A stretch of DNA of 10,291 nt, taken from JARRQB01 sp965368585. Lineage in GTDB: Bacteria > Pseudomonadota > Gammaproteobacteria > Chromatiales > Chromatiaceae. The stretch is from the NCBI GenBank assembly GCA_965368585.1, contig CBDUNM010000173.1:1-10291 (forward strand), read 5' to 3'. A program made the position numbers and the translations under genes. Below, piece after piece: positions 1-6,063 of the stretch (positions within the stretch are counted from its first letter, which is position 1; each line of letters starts with the position of its first letter). Under the pieces are notes generated by a model. That model did no database searches. It saw nothing but the letters and a program-made list of their open reading frames with translations, and was not told the origin of the DNA.

Positions 1-143
1 CCCCTCGGTACGCTACCGCCAGACATACTCGAACACGAACACCGCACAAAATAGGCCTGTGCTGACAAGAGCGTGAGTCAAACGCATTCAACATTGGAGC
101 AATGGCATAACAATTGCTCTTCCTCTTTTGAAGGCAATCGTCG

Positions 144-154
144 TCTGTACTTAC
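144..154 (+). promoter_or_regulatory. Possible sigma-S-like extended -10 element of the entericidin gene
   Basis: The bases TCTGTACTTAC match the extended -10 consensus of sigma-S promoters (KCTAYRCTTAA) at 9 of 11 positions. They lie about 45 bases upstream of the entericidin start. No well-spaced -35 box is visible; the nearest TTGAAG at 128-133 is too close. Entericidin B of E. coli is known to be sigma-S dependent, which makes the match plausible. It remains a short motif and could be chance. Confidence 0.25.
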
Positions 155-198
155 CAATACGATGCCTGAAAACCATCGGCATAGGAGGATACCAAGAT

Positions 199-369
199 AT
201 GCCATCGATTAGCTCAAAGAATCTTCGGATCGTACCGATGATGCTGATCTTCGTGGGACTAGCGTCGATTTCACTGACTGGTTGCAACACGACCGCTGGC
301 ATCGGCAAAGACATCGAAGCGGCCGGAGACGCGCTCGAGGAAAAGGCGGAAGAAGAAAAGAAGTATTAA
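199..369 (+). CDS. Entericidin A/B family small lipoprotein
   Basis: This 56-residue product has a hydrophobic signal segment (about residues 13-26) and a lipobox LTGC with the lipidated Cys at residue 29. The mature peptide begins CNTTAGIGKDIEAAGDAL, the hallmark of the EcnA/EcnB entericidin family, and ends in an unusually Glu/Lys-rich tail. After lipidation it should sit in the cell membrane or outer membrane. In E. coli entericidins are stationary-phase, osmolarity-linked peptides, EcnB being bacteriolytic and EcnA its antidote; many bacteria, as here, carry a single copy of unknown role. ATG 199 is chosen because AGGAGG at 183-188 sits 10 bases upstream. The frame is open back to 73, but that stretch has no family similarity. 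A short hairpin follows the gene. Family assignment is firm; the toxin role is not shown. Confidence 0.88.
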   Translation: MPSISSKNLRIVPMMLIFVGLASISLTGCNTTAGIGKDIEAAGDALEEKAEEEKKY

Positions 370-375
370 TTATAA

Positions 376-394
376 CGGCGGGCAAAGCCCGCCG
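376..394 (+). terminator. Hairpin after the entericidin gene, terminator-like
   Basis: A perfect 8-bp GC-rich stem (CGGCGGGC pairing with GCCCGCCG) has an AAA loop and begins 7 bases after the entericidin stop codon. No T-run follows, so it may be a weak terminator or an mRNA 3'-end stabiliser rather than a canonical intrinsic terminator. Confidence 0.5.
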
Positions 395-440
395 TGTTCA
401 CTAGCCGACACACAAAGTCGTGTTGAAATACATTGACGAA

Positions 441-471
441 TGGTTGATATAGATGACCGAGTGGTTGATAT
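441..471 (+). repeat. Direct repeat TGGTTGATAT, 21-base spacing, upstream of mscS
   Basis: TGGTTGATAT occurs at 441-450 and again at 462-471, each preceded by a GA-rich context (GACGAA and GACCGAG). The start-to-start distance is 21 bases, about two helical turns. The pair lies 73-103 bases before the mscS start, where a promoter or operator would be expected. The repeat is seen directly; a regulatory role is inference. Confidence 0.4.
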
Positions 472-543
472 CCGCCTAATGCGGCTGGCGTGTCGCTTCA
501 CACAAGCATATCGTTGAGCGAATATCGACTCACGAGGTAGCCT

Positions 544-1413
544 ATGGACCCTCTCAACATTCTGGTGATTCAAATTAAGGATATCGCTCGATCGGCGATT
601 GCAGTGATGCCGCAGATTCTCATCGCAATTGCAACCATCACTCTTACCTTTTTGATCGCCAAAGCTGCTCGCGCCATCGTGCGTCGCACCCTTGGCAGAA
701 GCAAACTGCGCAAGAGTCTCAAAAATTTGTTTGTGTTGCTGACGTCCATAGCAACCTGGACCTTCGGCATTATGCTCGCGGCGCTGATAGCCTTTCCGAA
801 CCTTACCCCGACCAAGCTGCTCGCCGGATTGGGGATCGGTTCCGTTGCCGTCGGCTTTGCGTTCAAAGATATCTTCGAAAATTTCCTGGCCGGCATCATC
901 ATTCTGCTGCGACGAGAAATGCGTATCGGTGACTATATCGAGTGTGAGGGGCTGGAGGGACAGGTAGAAGACATACTCGTACGCGAGACTCATATTCGGC
1001 AGACCGACGGTCAACTGGTGATTGTGCCGAACAGCCTGCTGTTCAAGTACCCCTTGACCATCAAGACCGATCTCGAACAGCGCCGCACCACCATCGTCTG
1101 CGGTATCGCGTACCGAGAAGACGTCGACAAAGCGCGAGACGTCATCAAGACCGCCGTTGAAAGCTGCTCTGGCGTTATCACCGATAGAAAACCCGTCCAG
1201 ATCTTCGCTCAGGAATTCGCCGATTCGTCGATTAATTTCGAAGTGACGTGGTGGACCGGTTCGGCACCGGTAGAAATACGCCGGTCACGAGACACCGTGA
1301 TCGCCGCCGTGAAACGCGCGCTCGACGAGGCGGGTATCGAGATCCCGTTCCCTCACCGGACCCTGACATTTGGTGAACCCTTGACCGTGAGCGTGGAAGA
1401 CCGCGAGACTTGA
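544..1413 (+). CDS. Small-conductance mechanosensitive channel, MscS family
   Basis: A 289-residue inner-membrane protein with the core MscS architecture. Three membrane segments lie at about 20-40, 62-84 and 90-122. The third is the Gly/Ala-rich pore helix, containing LLAGLGIGSVAVGFAFKD, followed by ENFLAGIIILLRR. The cytoplasmic beta domain comes next (about 123-170), with VEDILVRETHIR and the conserved VPNS motif at 161-164. The C-terminal alpha/beta domain ends with IEIPFPHRTL (266-275), typical of the family. Length matches E. coli MscS (286 residues). Members open under membrane tension and release solutes during hypo-osmotic shock. ATG 544 is supported by GAGG at 532-535. The gene appears to be transcribed alone; a direct repeat lies upstream. 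I do not assign a paralogue name because short MscS proteins are numerous. Confidence 0.95.
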   Translation: MDPLNILVIQIKDIARSAIAVMPQILIAIATITLTFLIAKAARAIVRRTLGRSKLRKSLKNLFVLLTSIATWTFGIMLAALIAFPNLTPTKLLAGLGIGSVAVGFAFKDIFENFLAGIIILLRREMRIGDYIECEGLEGQVEDILVRETHIRQTDGQLVIVPNSLLFKYPLTIKTDLEQRRTTIVCGIAYREDVDKARDVIKTAVESCSGVITDRKPVQIFAQEFADSSINFEVTWWTGSAPVEIRRSRDTVIAAVKRALDEAGIEIPFPHRTLTFGEPLTVSVEDRET

Positions 1414-1502
1414 AGCTGTTGGTTCTGAATCCGAATTCAGTTAAAACCAAAGATGGCGATTTCTGGCGCGAGCAGTTTCGCCAAGCCGTTCGAGTGGCCT
1501 AA
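1410..1502 (+). CDS. Possible 30-residue ORF overlapping the mscS stop
   Basis: A short frame starts at TTG 1410, overlapping the mscS stop as TTGA, and ends at TAA 1500-1502. Its product reads naturally (for example KTKDGDFWREQFRQ), without the Arg/Ser/Cys-rich look of random frames. A purine-rich GGAAGA at 1395-1400 could serve as a ribosome site. I do not recognise the peptide. It could be a translationally coupled small protein, the remnant of a lost neighbouring gene, or chance. Confidence 0.2.
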   Translation: MKLLVLNPNSVKTKDGDFWREQFRQAVRVA

Positions 1503-1577
1503 CGATGCCAAGACCATCCTCGCAGCCGGGGATCGGGCAAGGGATGCATTAACTTTCTTAGTTTAGCGCACCACCCG

Positions 1578-1675
1578 CTAGTGGGCTGCTTGGTGAATTC
1601 GTCGATTCTCAGAGCCTTGCCGATGACGCTTGTGGACCGGTTAAGCGTTACCGAAGTTACCAAGCAGCACACTAG
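1578..1675. repeat. 98-base element bounded by a 24-bp imperfect inverted repeat
   Basis: Bases 1578-1601 and 1652-1675 are inverted copies that match at 21 of 24 positions; the outer 17 match at 16, sharing the core GCTGCTTGGT. Each end begins with CTAG. The 50-base interior contains a second, nested inverted pair: ACGCTT at 1626-1631 and AAGCGT at 1643-1648. There is no coding capacity and no target-site duplication that I can see. It could be a MITE-like remnant, a structured RNA, or a double terminator. I do not recognise a known insertion-sequence end. Confidence 0.5.
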
Positions 1676-1758
1676 GAGCCTGTCCGATAATAGACCGACC
1701 TTGTACGAGAGCCGCCAAACGAGCGCGACATTCGAACCGCGTCGCAAATTATCCAAGA

Positions 1759-1789
1759 ACAACGGGTACGCTCATGGCGTACCCGTTGT
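1759..1789 (-). terminator. Strong hairpin terminator of the DUF1328 gene
   Basis: A perfect 12-bp stem (ACAACGGGTACG at 1759-1770 with its complement at 1778-1789) encloses a 7-base loop. Read on the minus strand it begins 4 bases after the DUF1328 stop codon and is followed by TTCTTGGATAATTT, a partly T-rich tail. The position and stem strength fit an intrinsic terminator. It also lies where plus-strand transcription from mscS would arrive, although no T-run follows on that strand. Confidence 0.72.
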
Positions 1790-1793
1790 AGCT

Positions 1794-1958
1794 TTAAGTT
1801 CGAGGGCGGCGCCCCATCACGAAAAATACGATCGCGACAATCAATCCGACAACGAATAGAATCCAGGCAATTTGAGTAGCGGCACCGGCAATTCCGGAAA
1901 AGCCGAGGAGAGCGGCGATGATTGCTACAACCAAAAAGATCAATGCCCAGTTAAGCAT
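1794..1958 (-). CDS. DUF1328 family small membrane protein (YtjA-like)
   Basis: A 54-residue protein made almost entirely of two membrane helices (about 4-22 and 29-48). It carries the conserved stretch ALLGFSGIAG followed by AATQIAWILFVV and ends in a short basic tail, RRPRT. This is the DUF1328 family, whose E. coli member YtjA has 53 residues; its biochemical function is not established. The ATG at 1958 is chosen because GGAG (1969-1966) lies 7 bases upstream and homologues begin with MLNWA or similar. A longer frame upstream to 2021 is not family-like. The gene stands alone and ends 4 bases before a strong hairpin. Such genes are often abundant in stress or stationary-phase expression surveys, which would suit the neighbourhood. 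Confidence 0.9.
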   Translation of the reverse strand: MLNWALIFLVVAIIAALLGFSGIAGAATQIAWILFVVGLIVAIVFFVMGRRPRT

Positions 1959-2328
1959 GACTGCACTCCGTGGCGCCGACACAGGTTGCCGGCATAACCA
2001 GTTTTGCAAATAACACGCCAATCGAATCTGCGGATGAGGTCGAATTGTCGCGGACGCACCTGCTATGTTTTTTACTCTTGTTCTCTGCCATGCACCGCCT
2101 CAAACGCACGCTTTAGGCCGTCCAACAGCGGTATCGAGGTTCAACCGGCGCGACGGATATCAGCCACAAAAGCCATACGCATTGCTGCACGGGATCAGTA
2201 ATATCTAATCCGGCTTGTTTCAGCCAGTAACTCTCATCACGGTGTACGAAATGCACCGTCTAATGCGCAGGCGAGCGCACTAACCCCGGGCCAAGCCCCG
2301 ACGGCAGTGCATCGATCGCCGACCGTTC
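1959..2328. other. Intergenic region between creA and the DUF1328 gene
   Basis: About 370 bases lie between the creA stop and the DUF1328 start, both on the minus strand. The promoter of the DUF1328 gene should be here, but I see no convincing -35/-10 pair. The short open frames present look like chance reading. No terminator with a T-tail is evident after creA; only a small GGGC-CAA-GCCC stem near 2286-2297 is visible. I see no other structure. Confidence 0.5.
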
Positions 2329-2835
2329 TTAGTACTGACATTGTGCAACCGGCTCGGTCTGCCCGGGCCATGGTCGAATCGGGACCGCGGACACAGAGTT
2401 CTTCGGTGACCCCTCAACGACGCGCTCGCTGTAAACAAGATACACCAGCGTATTGTGCTCAACATCGCAAAAGCGCACGATCTTCAGAGACTTGAAGATA
2501 AGCGAGCGTCGTTCGCGAAATACCGATTCGCCGCGCTTGATTTTTCGATTTACAGTTATCGGGCCTACCTGCCGGCAATCAATCGACGCATCCGACGTAT
2601 CCTCCGCCAAACCCAACGCTCCGCTGTAACCGCCCTTTTGCGCCCGACTCAAATAGCAGGCAACGCCACTGACCTTTGGGTCTTTCACGGCCGCCACCTT
2701 TATTGAGTCGTCTGGGCTTAAAAGGTTGAACTTGGTATCCACGCTGCCAATCTCATCGGCAACGACAACATTAGCCATACACGAGAAAACCACCAGGCGC
2801 AGCGGTCCACATCGACTTAACCCGAAAGGTTTCAT
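2329..2835 (-). CDS. creA: CreA family exported protein
   Basis: A 168-residue protein that matches E. coli CreA (157 residues) closely from the mature N-terminus onward. Recognisable blocks are DEIGSVDTKF (27-36), CYLSRAQKGG (60-69), GLAEDTSDASIDCRQVGPI (75-93), SLIFKSLKIVRF (111-122) and VEGSPKNSVSAVPI (140-153). Residues 1-26 form a signal peptide with a likely cut after VVVA, so the protein is probably periplasmic. Cys60 and Cys87 are conserved and could form a disulfide. A C-terminal tail of about 12 residues after PWPG extends beyond the E. coli end. ATG 2835 is preceded by AGGAGA at 2846-2841. CreA's molecular function is unknown; in enterics it sits with the creBCD regulatory genes, which are absent here. 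The symbol is by family resemblance. Confidence 0.93.
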   Translation of the reverse strand: MKPFGLSRCGPLRLVVFSCMANVVVADEIGSVDTKFNLLSPDDSIKVAAVKDPKVSGVACYLSRAQKGGYSGALGLAEDTSDASIDCRQVGPITVNRKIKRGESVFRERRSLIFKSLKIVRFCDVEHNTLVYLVYSERVVEGSPKNSVSAVPIRPWPGQTEPVAQCQY

Positions 2836-2875
2836 TCAATTCTCCTATATCTGCTTCGCAATTGAGTTAGTGAAC

Positions 2876-2906
2876 TTCGATAGTCACCAGGCGGCGTTCG
2901 ATAGTC
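2876..2906 (-). repeat. Direct repeat TTCGATAGTC, 21-base spacing, upstream of creA
   Basis: TTCGATAGTC is found at 2876-2885 and 2897-2906, 21 bases apart start to start, 41-71 bases upstream of the creA start. It overlaps an 8-bp inverted pair (GGCGGCGT with ACGCCGCC, about 2890-2922) that could form a hairpin between the BON gene and creA. The placement suits an operator or a processing site; this is not demonstrated. Confidence 0.35.
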
Positions 2907-2968
2907 TGGTCTGTACGCCGCCGGTTACGTAAGAATTTGTAAGATAATTCGTCGATCAATGTCGCGCG

Positions 2969-3268
2969 CTACCATTTCATCTCAATGCGATTGATGACCC
3001 GACGAACACCCTCGGTCGTTTTCGCCAATGTTTCGGCCTGCTGACGCCGGGGTTGGCTTTCAACAAAGCCCGTCAGCATCACTACTCCCTGATCACTTTT
3101 CACGTGAATCGCCGCCGCGGCCAATTCGGGCGTGTCTATGAAATTCGTTTTTACCTTGGTGGCGAGGACAGCATCCTCTCGCGCTTCGGGATCGATTTGG
3201 CTACTCAACGACGCGCAACCGCCGAGCGTCAGTACGACAAAAACCATTAGTACCTGACGTTTCTCCAT
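2969..3268 (-). CDS. BON-domain lipoprotein
   Basis: A 99-residue protein with a short signal peptide (MEKRQVLMVFVVLTLGGC), lipobox LGGC and the lipidated Cys at residue 18. A single BON domain follows (about 32-98): an N-terminal helix with ATKVKTNFIDTPEL, a strand with IHVKSDQGVVMLTGFV, then QAETLAKTTEGVRRVINRI. The conserved Gly of the domain is present in LTGFV. BON domains are thought to bind phospholipid surfaces; related E. coli proteins are OsmY and the outer-membrane lipoprotein YraP/DolP. ATG 3268 is chosen because AGGA (3278-3275) lies just upstream and the lipobox spacing is right. The frame continues to 3322, but that part overlaps the end of the AsmA-like gene. It lies 31 bases downstream of that gene and may be cotranscribed with it. 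Confidence 0.88.
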   Translation of the reverse strand: MEKRQVLMVFVVLTLGGCASLSSQIDPEAREDAVLATKVKTNFIDTPELAAAAIHVKSDQGVVMLTGFVESQPRRQQAETLAKTTEGVRRVINRIEMKW

Positions 3269-3299
3269 GTTGCATTCCTGATCAAAAGAATCTTTCCAG

Positions 3300-4765
3300 C
3301 TAACGAGTTCGCCCGATGGCATCGATCAGCGCGCTACAGTACACACTGCCCTCCCCAGCGCTCGGTTCGACCAGTGGCAGCAGGCCTGCTCTTGGCGCCG
3401 CAGCCAGGAGCGCGGCCGCCGCGGCGCCGCGCAGCAACAGTGATTCGCCGGGATAAAAATCTGGATCCGTGAGCCGGCCCTCAGCGTGCAGGGGGCCGAG
3501 CGCAAGGTAAAGATACTGAAATCTTTGGGCTGGGGTTCAATCACGAGATCCATAGACTCCTGATTGAAGTCGACGAATCCGTCGGCTAAAAACAGCGTGT
3601 CAGGGGTGTCCAGCAGCGCGGTCTTCACCCGGAATATGCCATTTTTCGCAAGTAGATCCACGTAGGCGCAGTCGATCGGCACGGTGTCGGCGTCGCCAAC
3701 CAATGCCGCCAGAGATTCGCCGATGTCGAAACCGCCCAACTCCGTCTACAAGATGTCAAGCTTGACCCCCGTCATCGCGACAAACACGCCGCCGTCTGCC
3801 GACGCGATCATTTCGGCCACGGAGTCGCCGCGCACCCACATCTTCAAGCGTCCGCCGACCACACCCAGACTTTCGTCTGCGATCTCGAATGGCGCCAGAA
3901 CCTCATCCAACCGCACACGGCGAATCTCGCCGTCAACTGCACTGCTGAAGGGCGTCGCGTTGGTGTCGAACTGGACGACGGTACGGATCTCGCCGCCACC
4001 AACGCAGAACTCCAGCGGATCGACCCGAATATCACCGCCGGCGTCGCTGTCGCCGACGGCACCGCTGGAATCGTGCAACGAAACGACGTGGCCGTCGCGA
4101 GTGAGCTCGCCCTCGATGGGATTGGGCGGCAACTCGGGTAGCGAAAAATTCAATAACGGCGACAACAAGGACGGGCTGGTTCCAGAGATCGCATGGTCGA
4201 GATCCAGCCCCTGCAGCGTCAAGGGGTCGCGTATCGGACCGGCGACTTTGAGCTCGGTCTCGGCGACTGCGAGCACCAGTTCCAGAGGGTATGGTTTCTC
4301 GGGGTTTCTCATGGCGAGCGGTGAGGCACCGTAGAAATTCAATTCGATCGCTTCGCCGCGAAATCGTCCATCGGCACTGATCAGGATTTGTTGTCCGCCG
4401 CTTTCGAGCGCTTCACTTCGTAAACGCGCGGTGACGTCGGTATTGAGACTGGATGCCACGTAGCGAAGCCAGCTGGGTTCGAAGACAATGCGGACGCCCT
4501 CGACCCTGAGGGGCGGTGTTCGGGACAAGTCGACGTCAATGTCGCCATCGACGAACACCTGGCGGCCCACCCGGTCGCTCAGCCGTTGCAATGCCATGTC
4601 CTTAAGCCAGCCGGCGTACGAAGCTTGCGCTGGGCCGGGTATTGCTAGACCGAGTGCGACCAGGAGGGCAACTTTAGACTTTACTCCTGTCACCGACACA
4701 ACTGTACGCACAAAATCAGTCGCCCGTCTTGGGGGTCTGGGCGCAAACGCGCGTCGATGTGTCAC
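3300..4765 (-). pseudogene. AsmA-family protein gene, broken by an amber codon and a frameshift
   Basis: The reconstructed product of about 488 residues has the AsmA-family pattern: a hydrophobic N-terminus, GRQVFVDGDIDVDLSRTPPL, GRFRGEAIELNFYGASPLA, GAVGDSDAGGDI, and a C-terminal half with ELGGFDIGESLAAL, a DT-rich stretch and PKDFSIFTLRS. Family members are membrane-anchored periplasmic proteins linked to outer-membrane lipid homeostasis. Two lesions are seen. TAG at 3748-3746 (codon 340) interrupts one continuous frame: both sides align to the family, and a TTG-to-TAG change would explain it. At the five-C run of the minus strand (3495-3491) one base is missing; shifting frame restores LHAEGRLTDPDFYPGE through GSVYCSALIDAIG to a TAG at 3302-3300. 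The protein also looks shorter than usual relatives, as if internal segments were lost. The start is uncertain: GTG 4765 lacks a ribosome site, and GTG 4711 or 4693 are possible. Confidence 0.85.
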
Positions 4766-5331
4766 AGCGACATCGGCTGAGGATAGGGTCGTGAGTCAAT
4801 GACTTCTCACAGACAAGGTTAAGTCGTTGCATCGTCTCAGGCCTTCCACGCGCAGATGCGGGTTTTCCGCACACAGATACGGAAATCGAATCTTCGAGCG
4901 CAGCTTCGCTCGAGTTTATGAATTCCATTTGCAGGTTGCAGGTTTGGTGCCACGTGGAGGAGTTCGAAAGCGTTAACTCATTCGTACGGAGCATGGATAT
5001 GATGGATTGCAATACGCCTCACCAGCGCGCCGCGTACATCGCGAAAAAGGTTGATTTGAACCCGCGCGATGGCTGATATCGATCGAATCTTGCTAACCGG
5101 CCGACGCGGCGACGGCGAACGCGGGTATTGATGGGCGAGCGGCGAGTTGGAAATGCTGCAGAACTTTTAGGAGTCCCCTACTGGATGATCTCCAGGGTTT
5201 CAATTGAAAAGCGCATGTGTCGTGCTCATAGTACTCTTTCAATTTCTCCTTGGACCTTAAAACCTGAACGCCCTGTTTGAAACGTCTCAAGCAGTACCTG
5301 ATAACGTGCAACCGAAATTGGCAACTACTCG
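4766..5331. other. Gene-free stretch between the AsmA-like and DUF4112 genes
   Basis: These 566 bases contain no recognisable gene. Visible structure: a 7-bp hairpin (TCGAGCG 4894-4900 with CGCTCGA 4907-4913), a tandem GCAGGTT duplication at 4931-4944, and a run of three short overlapping plus-strand ORFs (see 4999-5280). Minus-strand open frames at 4716-5012 and 5093-5311 lack family features, ribosome sites or compositional support. The promoter of the AsmA-like gene should lie here, but I could not place it. Confidence 0.55.
4999..5280 (+). other. Three overlapping micro-ORFs of unknown status
   Basis: Three plus-strand frames follow each other with stop/start overlaps. ATG 4999 to TGA 5076 (25 residues) has GGAG at 4988-4991. 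ATG 5069 to TGA 5131 (20 residues) overlaps the first by 8 bases. ATG 5131 to TGA 5280 (49 residues) joins the second by TGATG. Overlaps of this type are typical of translational coupling, but none of the peptides is recognisable, and each could equally be a fragment of one decayed reading frame or chance. Confidence 0.15.
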
Positions 5332-6036
5332 CTATCCGATGACTGCGTTAAACAACATTGAGAGCAATTCCACTGCCAACCAGACTGCCAGCACCAAAGC
5401 CGCTATCACCAGCATGACAACCGCGATAACGGTCAGGACGCTGCGTTTTTTTACTTTACCCGGATCGGTCTGGTACCGGCGCATCAGTCGTACGTTGCGT
5501 TGATTGGCTTTGAATGCAAAATCGAATGCATCGCCGAGTAACGGGATAGTGCCCAGCACGCTTTCGAAAATGATATTCAAAGCCATGCGCGCGATGACCA
5601 GACCCGGCAAACCCATCTTGACTGCTTGCAGCAGAATGTAGCTGGATAACGCACCTGCGGTCAGGTCACCAATTCCCGGTATCAAGCCAATCAGTCCATC
5701 CAGCCCGATTCGCCAGGACGTACCAGGTACTCGAATCGAGCTGTCAAGCCACCAGGCCAGACGATCGAGGTTCTTTATATCATTCTTGTGCATATCCACG
5801 ACCTGAAGTTCTTTTGCGGCGCCGGATTTGAGCAGGTTCTCGCCTCCATCCATGATTTTCTGTTTGTTCAATTTTTCCTCGATAGTCAAGTCCGCGCTGA
5901 CATCCTTGATATCGTAGGCATCGACGGACTGCTGGTCGGCGACCTCCGTTGTTTGTTCGGCCTCAGACGCCGGGCCCTTTGCGTGGACTTCCTCTCCCAT
6001 ACCCACAAGCCGTAACTGGTAGAGCGGTTTGGGCAT
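5332..6036 (-). CDS. DUF4112 domain membrane protein
   Basis: A 234-residue protein. Residues 88-190 are the DUF4112 domain: LDSSIRVPGTSWRIGLDGLI, then GLIPGIGD (117-124), a hydrophobic stretch, RMALNIIFESVLGTIPLLGD (150-169), and FDFAFKANQRNVRLMRR (171-187). A strong membrane helix follows at about 199-222. The first 85 residues are a charged, probably disordered extension rich in Glu, Asp and Lys, longer than in compact members of the family. The domain's function is not known; its repeated Gly/Pro/Asp motifs are reminiscent of membrane-inserted hairpins. The gene starts 27 bases after the ancestral stop of the phospholipase D-like gene and was probably cotranscribed with it. ATG 6036 has no clear ribosome site; ATG 6000 (residue 13) is an alternative. 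Unlike its upstream neighbour it is intact. Confidence 0.88.
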   Translation of the reverse strand: MPKPLYQLRLVGMGEEVHAKGPASEAEQTTEVADQQSVDAYDIKDVSADLTIEEKLNKQKIMDGGENLLKSGAAKELQVVDMHKNDIKNLDRLAWWLDSSIRVPGTSWRIGLDGLIGLIPGIGDLTAGALSSYILLQAVKMGLPGLVIARMALNIIFESVLGTIPLLGDAFDFAFKANQRNVRLMRRYQTDPGKVKKRSVLTVIAVVMLVIAALVLAVWLAVELLSMLFNAVIG

Positions 6037-6063
6037 TACGCCACTGGCGTCGTCAAACGACGC

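Larger units (their letters stand above)
1414..1793. other. Gene-poor stretch after mscS
   Basis: About 380 bases lie between mscS and the convergent DUF1328 gene. They hold a possible 30-codon ORF, a small hairpin (CTGAAT 1425-1430 pairing with ATTCAG 1435-1440, loop CCGA) that could weakly end mscS transcription, the inverted-repeat element at 1578-1675, and the terminator of the DUF1328 gene. Longer open frames on both strands (1499-1762 minus, 1581-1859 plus) show no family features and are rejected. Confidence 0.6.

Noticed and set aside
97..119. Hairpin GAGCAAT/ATTGCTC followed by a pyrimidine-rich tract as terminator of a gene to the left
   Set aside because: The stem is short and AT-rich with a 9-base loop, the tract is not a T-run, and no gene end is visible to the left.
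370..1014. 214-residue minus-strand open frame opposite mscS
   Set aside because: It is the complement of a clear MscS gene; its product is Arg/His/Gln-rich with no domain.
1499..1762. 87-residue minus-strand open frame near the inverted repeat, considered as a transposase remnant
   Set aside because: No transposase motif is seen, and the frame runs through both repeat arms without any conserved block.
3746..3748. Amber codon as evidence of recoding (for example pyrrolysine)
   Set aside because: TAG ends the intact BON, DUF4112 and CNNM genes in the same window, and the AsmA-like gene has a second, unrelated lesion.
3684..4334. 216-residue plus-strand open frame
   Set aside because: Ser/Thr/Pro-rich antisense shadow of the AsmA-like gene, which aligns to its family on the minus strand across the same bases.
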